A stretch of 10,542 bases of DNA. Source: an uncultured Bacilli bacterium. GTDB taxonomy: Bacteria > Bacillota_I > Bacilli_A > RF39 > UBA660. Shown piece by piece: positions 1 through 6,164 of the stretch (position 1 is the stretch's first letter; each line of letters starts with the position of its first letter). The DNA lies in assembly GCA_934096755.1 (NCBI GenBank), contig CAKOMU010000032.1, positions 1 to 10,542 of the forward strand, given 5' to 3'. A program made the translations under genes and the position numbers. A model generated the notes under the pieces. That model made no database searches. It was not told the origin of the DNA and saw only the letters and a program-made list of their open reading frames with translations.

Positions 1-37
1 AGTATGTGTTATTTTGACTTAATCATACTTTACTATA

Positions 38-66
38 ATTATACAGAAGTACTTGCACTTAGTCAA
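38..66 (-). promoter_or_regulatory. Sigma-A promoter firing leftward out of the window
   Basis: On the minus strand the sequence TTGACT (61-66) is followed by exactly 17 nt and then TATAAT (38-43). This is a five-of-six -35 and a perfect -10 at optimal spacing for the housekeeping sigma factor. Transcription would start near position 31 and run out of the left edge, so the gene it serves is not in the window. It lies beyond the cotE terminator, so that gene has its own transcription unit. The -10 sits in the 10-bp palindrome TATAATTATA (34-43), which also presents TATAAT on the plus strand. The plus-strand copy has only a TTGACT at a poor 14-nt spacing (14-19). Confidence 0.72.
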
Positions 67-139
67 TTTTTTTATGGTAATTTTTGTTTTTGCGTTTTAA
101 GTTTAATTTTATTATTAATTATTACTTTATTCTCATAAC

Positions 140-158
140 TTTATTATGACATAATAAA
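140..158. repeat. Perfect 9-1-9 inverted repeat, possible operator
   Basis: TTTATTATG (140-148) and CATAATAAA (150-158) are exact reverse complements around one central base (149). The size and symmetry are like operators of dimeric repressors (Fur/Zur/PerR boxes are 7-1-7 to 9-1-9), but the sequence does not match a consensus I can name with confidence. It overlaps the T-rich tail of the cotE terminator and lies about 75 bp upstream of the leftward promoter. It could therefore be an operator, part of the transcript end, or chance in AT-rich DNA. Confidence 0.4.
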
Positions 159-191
159 AACCTTGCTTCTACGTTCTAAGAAACAAGGTTT
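148..191 (-). terminator. Rho-independent terminator of cotE
   Basis: An 8-bp stem pairs 158-165 with 184-191 (AAACCTTG with CAAGGTTT). It continues, after one mismatch, with four more pairs (167-170 with 179-182) around an 8-nt loop. In the minus-strand transcript the stem is followed at once by TTTTTATTAT. It begins 15 nt after the cotE stop codon, as expected for an intrinsic terminator closing a single-gene unit. Confidence 0.85.
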
Positions 192-206
192 AGTTTGAAT
201 TGATGT

Positions 207-743
207 TTACTCTTCCTTAGTTAAATAGTTGTCATCGACATTATCTATTATTTCTTCAATATCTTCATCATCCATAATTTCTTCATAATCATCATAATCA
301 TCTTCCACGCTTATTTTAACTTTGGCATCCCCAACAATTTCGACGCCCATCTCTTTTTCAATATCTAATTTAACATTATTATTTTCAATAAAAACATTAG
401 ATACCGTTGGCTGTTTTAGACATCTTACGATAATTTCACTGGCACTATCAATATTAGCATCACTTTTTATTGGAATATTTAAAGTATCGCTATAATTAAA
501 ATTTTCTGTGGTGACAGCGGTTTTTTTATCGGTATCGTAAGAATACCAAACATTTACGTCAAAACTGCCATTAATTATAACACTACCATTTGGTCCTTTT
601 ATTCCATTAAATGAATGATTAATTACCCAACATCCAAGTACGGTATTTGGTACTTGTTCTGGTGTTATGGAAAACGAATGACTATTAGTTTTTTTTGCTT
701 TACCAATGACTGCCTTGGTTACAATTTCTTTGAAACTAGACAC
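207..743 (-). CDS. cotE: Spore outer-coat morphogenetic protein CotE
   Basis: A 178-residue protein, close to the ~181 of Bacillus CotE, and recognisable over its whole length. The N-terminus MSSFKEIVTKAV corresponds to MSEYREIITKAV of B. subtilis, residues 35-43 (VLGCWVINH) to ILGGWIINH, and residues 61-69 (FDVNVWYSY) are nearly identical to YDVNVWYSY. Residues 147-172 form the acidic Asp/Glu-rich tail typical of the family. In B. subtilis CotE is made in the mother cell, localises to the forespore surface via SpoIVA and SafA/SpoVM-dependent layers, and directs outer-coat assembly. The start is GTG (741-743), with AGGAG (753-757) 9 nt upstream. No ATG gives a better start. The gene is monocistronic, divergent from the HIT gene, and has its own terminator. 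Sporulation sigma factors (E, then K) control cotE in B. subtilis, but I could not find a convincing site for either here. Identity is seen in the sequence; the role is from the family. Confidence 0.93.
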   Translation of the reverse strand: MSSFKEIVTKAVIGKAKKTNSHSFSITPEQVPNTVLGCWVINHSFNGIKGPNGSVIINGSFDVNVWYSYDTDKKTAVTTENFNYSDTLNIPIKSDANIDSASEIIVRCLKQPTVSNVFIENNNVKLDIEKEMGVEIVGDAKVKISVEDDYDDYEEIMDDEDIEEIIDNVDDNYLTKEE

Positions 744-777
744 ATTATCACACTCCTAATTCAATATATGCAATTAC

Positions 778-807
778 TAGACAAAAGTACACACCATTTG
801 TTATACT
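778..807 (+). promoter_or_regulatory. Putative sigma-A promoter of the HIT-capA operon
   Basis: TAGACA (778-783, five of six matches to TTGACA) is followed by 18 nt and then TATACT (802-807), preceded by TG and one base (extended -10). It is the best promoter-like site in the divergent cotE/HIT intergenic region. Transcription would begin near 813-815, leaving only about 10 nt ahead of the preferred ATG. This is unusually short and makes the assignment tentative. Confidence 0.5.
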
Positions 808-811
808 TAAC

Positions 812-819
812 GTGGTGAT
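812..819 (+). promoter_or_regulatory. Shine-Dalgarno site that decides the HIT start
   Basis: GTGGTGAT matches the downstream half of the full Bacilli Shine-Dalgarno sequence AGGAGGTGAT, and positions it correctly for the ATG at 824-826. Two in-frame GTG codons (812-814, 815-817) would give a protein four residues longer, but they lie inside this site and have no ribosome-binding sequence of their own. Confidence 0.6.
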
Positions 820-823
820 AATA

Positions 824-1198
824 ATGAAAGATGATTGTTTATTTTGTAAAATTGTAAGAAAGGAAGTACCATCTTTAATTCTTTATGAAGACGATGACAT
901 TTTAGTGATGCTGGATGCTTATCCAGATGTGTCTGGTCATACTCTAGTAATTCCTAAAAAACATTATGAAGATATCTACGAAGTACCTGATGAAGTACTT
1001 TTAAAGATGTTTAAACAAGGAAAAACTCAAACAAAGCGATTGATGGATAAACTTGACAAAAAAGCTAGTACTTTTTTAATTAACTATGGAGATGCTCAAG
1101 TGATTAAGCATATTCATTTACATTTATTACCTAATTTTAATCATAAAAAAAATAATTTGAGTAGAACTGAAGTTTTTGATTTACTAAATAAGGAATAA
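824..1198 (+). CDS. HIT-family nucleotide hydrolase/transferase (Hint-like)
   Basis: A 124-residue cytoplasmic protein spanning one HIT domain. The signature His-phi-His-phi-His is at residues 96-100 (HIHLH). By family rule the middle one (His98) is the nucleophile attacking the alpha-phosphate of nucleoside phosphoramidates, adenylates or dinucleotide polyphosphates. The N-terminal Cys5-x-x-Cys8 (CLFC), together with the downstream histidines (SGHT at 37-40, His47), resembles the zinc-binding type of bacterial HIT protein (compare B. subtilis Hit, which begins similarly with CIFCKI). The chosen ATG follows the GTGGTGAT ribosome site. The stop codon is 1 nt before the start of the CapA gene, whose ribosome site lies in the last codons of this gene, so the two are translationally coupled. 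The physiological substrate cannot be told from sequence. Confidence 0.9.
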   Translation: MKDDCLFCKIVRKEVPSLILYEDDDILVMLDAYPDVSGHTLVIPKKHYEDIYEVPDEVLLKMFKQGKTQTKRLMDKLDKKASTFLINYGDAQVIKHIHLHLLPNFNHKKNNLSRTEVFDLLNKE

Positions 1199-1199
1199 C

Positions 1200-2420
1200 A
1201 TGACTAAAAGAAGGAAAAAATTGAAAAAAAACTTTAAAGTTATTAGTTTATTTTTAATAATTTTACTAAGTATAGGAATGTTTAGTGTTTATCAAAATAA
1301 ATTTAATGAAGATTTAGATAAAGATCCTAACGTAGTTAAAACTAATAAGATTAACCAAACAATTAAACAAGATGAAATATATAAAATTAAATTGTTGGCA
1401 ACTGGTGATGGTTTAATACATAGTGTAATTTTTAATAGTTATAAACAAAATGATGGTTCTTATGATTTTACTGATGCTTTAGTAAATGTTAAAGATATTG
1501 TTAAAGACTATGATATTGCTTATTATAATCAAGAAACACCGATGGGAGATGCATCGATTGCTTACAGTGGTTACCCTACTTTTTATGCCCCAAAAGAATT
1601 CGGTGATGCTATGATTGCAACGGGATTCAATACAGTTTCACTGGCTTCAAATCACTCTTTTGATAAAGGAGAAAAAGGAGTTTTAAATACTTTAAATTAT
1701 TTTAAATCTACAGATGTATTATACAGTGGAATGAATGAGTCACTAGAGGATCGAAATAATTTTATTATAAAAGAAAAAAATAATATTACTTATACAATGT
1801 TATCTTATACTACTATTACCAATGGTTTAAATACTCCGGCCAATAAAACATATTTAGTTAATAAATTTGATAAAGATCAAGTAAAAAAAGATATCGAAAG
1901 TGTAAGGGATTCTGTCGATGTTCTAATTGTAGCAATGCATTGGGGTGTCGAATATCAAAATATGCCAAATGATGAACAAAAAGAAATTGCTCAATATTTA
2001 GCTAGTTTGGGAGTAGATATTATTATTGGTAACCATCCACATATATTACAACCAATTACTAAGATAGATAATACTATTGTCATGTATTCTTTAGGCAATT
2101 TTATTTCTAATCAGTACGGTAATGATGATTATAGTAAATTAGTGGGATTTATGGCTACTTTAGATATAACCAAAACAATTACTCCAGATGGTAAGACAAC
2201 GATTAGTTATGACAATTTAGGAGGAGAATTAATTTTCACAAAATATGATGGCAATCCTATTACGACAGCTAATCATAAAAATCATACAGTTATACCATTT
2301 AGTAAAATGCATGATAATACTTATTTAAATGATTATGAAAGAATCTATACTAAATATGGGAATGTGTTAAAAAGTATGGGAACAGACATCAATATAGCTC
2401 CCTTAGGTTCGAAAAATTAA
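1200..2420 (+). CDS. Membrane-anchored CapA-family putative metallophosphatase
   Basis: A 406-residue protein with a basic N-terminus (KRRKKLKK) and one hydrophobic segment at about residues 13-31. There is no lipobox or clear signal-peptidase site, so it is probably an uncleaved anchor with the domain outside the cell. Residues ~60-370 show the CapA/PGA_cap fold motifs in order: GDGLIH (69-74), NQETP (110-114), SNHSFDKG (150-157), HWG (247-249), GNHPHILQP (277-285) and SLGNF (297-301). The conserved His, Asp and Asn residues are those that form a calcineurin-like two-metal site in this superfamily. CapA (PgsA) proteins take part in poly-gamma-glutamate capsule synthesis, but no capB or capC is present and most such homologues have unknown substrates, so no pathway is claimed. 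The ATG follows AAGGA (1190-1194) by 5 nt. It is the second gene of a bicistronic operon and ends at the shared terminator. Confidence 0.86.
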   Translation: MTKRRKKLKKNFKVISLFLIILLSIGMFSVYQNKFNEDLDKDPNVVKTNKINQTIKQDEIYKIKLLATGDGLIHSVIFNSYKQNDGSYDFTDALVNVKDIVKDYDIAYYNQETPMGDASIAYSGYPTFYAPKEFGDAMIATGFNTVSLASNHSFDKGEKGVLNTLNYFKSTDVLYSGMNESLEDRNNFIIKEKNNITYTMLSYTTITNGLNTPANKTYLVNKFDKDQVKKDIESVRDSVDVLIVAMHWGVEYQNMPNDEQKEIAQYLASLGVDIIIGNHPHILQPITKIDNTIVMYSLGNFISNQYGNDDYSKLVGFMATLDITKTITPDGKTTISYDNLGGELIFTKYDGNPITTANHKNHTVIPFSKMHDNTYLNDYERIYTKYGNVLKSMGTDINIAPLGSKN

Positions 2421-2445
2421 AGCTTTGATACAGAAAGCTTTTTTT
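2419..2445. terminator. Bidirectional terminator between capA-like gene and rpoC
   Basis: A perfect 8-bp stem (AAAGCTTT at 2419-2426 and 2434-2441) encloses a 7-nt loop. On the plus strand it merges into a run of seven T ending at 2445. On the minus strand the same stem is followed by TTTAATTTTTC. It thus looks able to end both convergent transcripts. The plus-strand stem begins inside the TAA stop codon of the CapA gene. Between it and the rpoC stop lies a second, A/T-only fold pairing 2440-2447 with 2451-2458, which may add to termination of the rpoC transcript. Confidence 0.8.
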
Positions 2446-2466
2446 GTGCAACAAAAAAGACACTAA

Positions 2467-5400
2467 CTAAATAGCGTCTTCTTCATTTATTTCTTCAACT
2501 ACTTTCTTTGTATCCGTAATGATGTCATCATTATCCATTAACTTTTCTTCTAATATTTCACTAGCATCATCATCAATTAATTCTTTTTCAAGTTCTAATT
2601 TGATGTCGCTATATTGCTTATAACCAGTACCTGCTGGTATTAATTTACCAATAATAACATTTTCTTTTAATCCTAGTAAATTATCTACCTTACCATGGAT
2701 TGCAGCATCAGTTAAAACTCTAGTAGTTTCTTGGAATGAAGCAGCTGATAAGAATGAATCAGTTTCAAGAGATGATTTAGTGATACCTAACATAATTGGA
2801 TTTCCTTTAGCTGGTACTTTACCTGCTAAAATGTATGGTTTATTGCCTTCAGTAAATTCTCTTAACGATACGGCTAAACCTTCAACAAAATCAGTATCTC
2901 CTGCATCGGTAATTCTTACTTTATTAATCATTCTCTTAACAATAATTTCAATATGTTTGTCTGAAATATCAACACCTTGAAGTTTATAAACTTTTTGAAC
3001 TTCTTTCATGATATATTCTTGAGCAGTAAGTGGATCCGTAACAGCTAATAATTCTTTAGGTGAAATTACACCTTCTGTTAATCTATCCCCTGCTTCAACT
3101 TCATCACCTAGAGAAACACGTAATTTCATGTTGTAGTTTGTAACATGTTCTCTTATTCCAGCTTCATTTTCAATTGTTATTGTATGTTTACCGTTATTTT
3201 CTTCAATTCCAATAACTTTACCAGAAATTTCTGCAATAGTTGCTTTTCCTTTAGGAATACGAGCTTCAAATAATTCTTCAACTCTTGGTAACCCTTGAGT
3301 GATATCATCACCACTAGCTACACCACCGGTATGGAATGTACGCATTGTAAGTTGGGTACCTGGTTCACCGATTGATTGAGCAGCCATAATACCTACAGCT
3401 TCACCTTTTTCAACCAAATTACCAGTTGCAAGGTTACGGCCATAACATTTTTGACATACACCATTGTTAGATTTACATGTAAGAACACTTCTTATTTCTA
3501 CCTTTTTAATACCAGCTTTCGTAATTTTGGCAACAGCGTTTTCATTAATCATTTCACCAGCATTAACAATAACTTCTTTAGTTTCTGGATTAACAATCTT
3601 TTTCGATGCATATCTTCCTAGAATACGTTCAGCAAGAGGTTCAATAACAGAATTATCTTTTTCATTTAATAAATCATATACTACTAAACCTTGAACAGAT
3701 CCACAATCATAATCTTTAACAATAATGTCTTGAGCAACATCTACTAGACGTCTAGTCAAATATCCTGAGTCGGCAGTTCTTAAGGCAGTATCGGCATCTC
3801 CTTTACGAGATCCATGAGTCGATAAGAAGAATTCACTAACAGTTAACCCTTCAATAAATGAAGATGTAATAGGAATTTCTACAGTCGAACCATCTGGTTT
3901 TGCCATTAACCCACGCATACCAGCAAGTTGTGTAAAGTTTGAAATCTTACCACGAGCACCAGAGTTCATCATCATAAATATTGGATTATCATAATTATTT
4001 TCACTGATTTCTTTAAGTTCGTTTTTAACATCGTCAGTAGCTTTAGTCCATAGTTCAATAACACTAGCATATCTTTCTTGTTCGGTAATTAAACCTCTTT
4101 GATATTGTTTATTGATTTTATCTACTTTGTCTTTAGCTGAGGCAATGATTTCACCTTTTTTCTCACTTCTTACCACATCGGCAATAGATACCGTAATACC
4201 AGCAATTGTTGAATATTTGAACCCTAAATCTTTTAATTTATCAAGCATAATTGATGTTTCAGTTGTCTTATATCTTTTAAATACTTGAGCAATTAATTTA
4301 CCTAAAGTTTTTTGAACAAAAGGTTGACCTAAAGGCATTTTACTAATTTCTTCTGGTATATTTGAACCCATTTCTAAGAAGTATTTATCTGGTGTTACAC
4401 CTTCAATATTTTCTTTAGAGTCTTCTTGTACGTATGGATATGTATCTGGTAATATTTCATTAAATTTAATTTTACCAACCGTAGTCACTAAATATTTATC
4501 TTTTTGATTATCTGTAAATAATTTATATTTAAAAGAATTTACAGGAATAGCAATACGAGTATGTAATGTAATTTCTTTTCTTTCATAAGCCATTAAAGCT
4601 TCATTTGGATTTTTATATACGTGACCTTCATTTGGTTCACCAGCTTTTTCAATAGTTAGATAACAGTTACCTAAAACCATATCTTGAGATGGTGTAACAA
4701 TTGGTTTTCCATCTTTAGGATTTAAGATGTTATTAGCCCCTAACATTAATATACGAGCTTCAGCTTTAGCTTCTTCACTTAATGGAACGTGAACAGCCAT
4801 TTGATCTCCATCGAAATCGGCATTAAAGGCTGTACATACCAATGGGTGTAATCTTATCGCTTTACCACCTACTAAAACTGGTTCAAATGCTTGAATACCT
4901 AGTCTATGTAGTGTTGGTGCTCTATTTAATAATACTGGATATTCTGTAATTACATCTTCAACAATATCCCATACAGATTCATCACGAGAATCAATTAATT
5001 TTTTAGCACCTTTAATGTTATGAGCAAGACCACGTTCAACGATACCATTTATTACATGTGGTTTAAATAGTTCAATAGCCATTTCTTTAGGCAAACCACA
5101 TTGATACATTTTTAAATTTGGTCCAACAACGATAACAGAACGACCAGAGTAATCAACTCTTTTACCTAATAAGTTTTGACGGAAACGACCTTGTTTACCT
5201 TTTAACATACTAGATAAACTTTTTAAAGGTCTATTTGAAGCAGCCGTAATACTTCTACCACGACGACCATTATCAAATAATGAGTCAACTGCTTCTTGAA
5301 GCATACGTTTTTCATTTTGAACAATTATTGATGGAGCTCCTAATTCAAGTAATTTCTTTAAACGATTATTTCTATTAATTATACGACGATATAAATCATT

Positions 5401-6162
5401 TAAATCACTTGTAGCAAAACGACCACCATCAAGTTGAATCATTGGACGTAATTCTGGAGGAATTACAGGTAAAACATCTAATACCATCCATTCTGGTTTA
5501 TTGCCAGATTCTTGGAAAGCCACTAAACAGTCTAATCTTTTAACTAGACGAATACGCTTTTGGCCAGTTGCATCTTCCAAATCGCGTCTTAAATCTTCAA
5601 CTTCTTTGTCAATATCAACTTGTTTTAATAATTCTTTAATAGCTTCAGCACCCATGCCAACTTTGAAACTATTACCGTATTTTTCATAATAAGCACGGTA
5701 TTCTTTGTCTGACAATGTTTGCTTTTTTTCAAGTGGAGCTGTTCCAGGATCAATTACAACATAACTAACAAAGTATAAAACTTCTTCTAAGTCACGTGGT
5801 GACATATCTAGAACAAGACCCATTTTTGATGGAACGCCTTTAAAGAACCAAATGTGAGAACAAGGAGCAGCAAGTTCAATGTGCCCCATTCTTTCTCTAC
5901 GTACTTTACTTCTAGTTACTTCTACGCCACAACGATCACAAATAATATTTTTATATCTTAAACGTTTATATTTTCCACAAGAACATTCAAAATCTTTTGT
6001 AGGCCCAAAGATTTTTTCACAAAATAACCCATCTCTTTCTGGTTTAAGAGTACGATAATTTATAGTTTCTGGCTTTTTTACTTCTCCATAAGACCAAGAA
6101 CGGATCTTTTCAGGTGAGGCAATACTTACTTTGATACCTTTAAATTTACTTACGTCTATCAT
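2467..6162 (-). CDS. rpoC: DNA-directed RNA polymerase beta' subunit
   Basis: Complete 1231-residue beta' subunit, slightly longer than the ~1199 of B. subtilis; the extra length is mainly an acidic C-terminal tail (about 1189-1231). It binds the catalytic magnesium and forms the clamp of RNA polymerase. Visible landmarks: N-terminal zinc site Cys60, Cys62, Cys75, Cys78; active-site NADFDGD at 447-453 with Asp449, Asp451 and Asp453; second zinc site Cys820, Cys896, Cys903, Cys906; and trigger loop around 924-947 (MAAQSIGEPGTQLTMRTFHTGG) with the conserved His944. There is no frameshift, split or large lineage insertion. The ATG lies 2 nt after the rpoB stop, and its ribosome site AGGTG (6170-6174) is inside the last rpoB codons, so translation is coupled and subunits are made in step. 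The gene ends with TAG and is the last gene of its operon. Confidence 0.99.
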   Translation of the reverse strand: MIDVSKFKGIKVSIASPEKIRSWSYGEVKKPETINYRTLKPERDGLFCEKIFGPTKDFECSCGKYKRLRYKNIICDRCGVEVTRSKVRRERMGHIELAAPCSHIWFFKGVPSKMGLVLDMSPRDLEEVLYFVSYVVIDPGTAPLEKKQTLSDKEYRAYYEKYGNSFKVGMGAEAIKELLKQVDIDKEVEDLRRDLEDATGQKRIRLVKRLDCLVAFQESGNKPEWMVLDVLPVIPPELRPMIQLDGGRFATSDLNDLYRRIINRNNRLKKLLELGAPSIIVQNEKRMLQEAVDSLFDNGRRGRSITAASNRPLKSLSSMLKGKQGRFRQNLLGKRVDYSGRSVIVVGPNLKMYQCGLPKEMAIELFKPHVINGIVERGLAHNIKGAKKLIDSRDESVWDIVEDVITEYPVLLNRAPTLHRLGIQAFEPVLVGGKAIRLHPLVCTAFNADFDGDQMAVHVPLSEEAKAEARILMLGANNILNPKDGKPIVTPSQDMVLGNCYLTIEKAGEPNEGHVYKNPNEALMAYERKEITLHTRIAIPVNSFKYKLFTDNQKDKYLVTTVGKIKFNEILPDTYPYVQEDSKENIEGVTPDKYFLEMGSNIPEEISKMPLGQPFVQKTLGKLIAQVFKRYKTTETSIMLDKLKDLGFKYSTIAGITVSIADVVRSEKKGEIIASAKDKVDKINKQYQRGLITEQERYASVIELWTKATDDVKNELKEISENNYDNPIFMMMNSGARGKISNFTQLAGMRGLMAKPDGSTVEIPITSSFIEGLTVSEFFLSTHGSRKGDADTALRTADSGYLTRRLVDVAQDIIVKDYDCGSVQGLVVYDLLNEKDNSVIEPLAERILGRYASKKIVNPETKEVIVNAGEMINENAVAKITKAGIKKVEIRSVLTCKSNNGVCQKCYGRNLATGNLVEKGEAVGIMAAQSIGEPGTQLTMRTFHTGGVASGDDITQGLPRVEELFEARIPKGKATIAEISGKVIGIEENNGKHTITIENEAGIREHVTNYNMKLRVSLGDEVEAGDRLTEGVISPKELLAVTDPLTAQEYIMKEVQKVYKLQGVDISDKHIEIIVKRMINKVRITDAGDTDFVEGLAVSLREFTEGNKPYILAGKVPAKGNPIMLGITKSSLETDSFLSAASFQETTRVLTDAAIHGKVDNLLGLKENVIIGKLIPAGTGYKQYSDIKLELEKELIDDDASEILEEKLMDNDDIITDTKKVVEEINEEDAI

Positions 6163-6164
6163 TT

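Noticed and set aside
757..770. Possible sigma-E or sigma-K -10 (CATATATT on the minus strand) before cotE
   Set aside because: It matches only six of eight positions, has no acceptable -35 partner at the right spacing, and would place the transcript start almost on the ribosome site.
792..817. Inverted repeat CACCA ... TGGTG flanking the HIT -10 element
   Set aside because: Only 5 bp per arm with a 16-nt spacer; part of it is explained by the ribosome site, so chance is likely.
615..818. Plus-strand open frame of 67 codons opposite the cotE start
   Set aside because: It lies mostly antisense to the clearly conserved cotE gene, runs over the divergent promoter, has no ribosome site and resembles no known protein.
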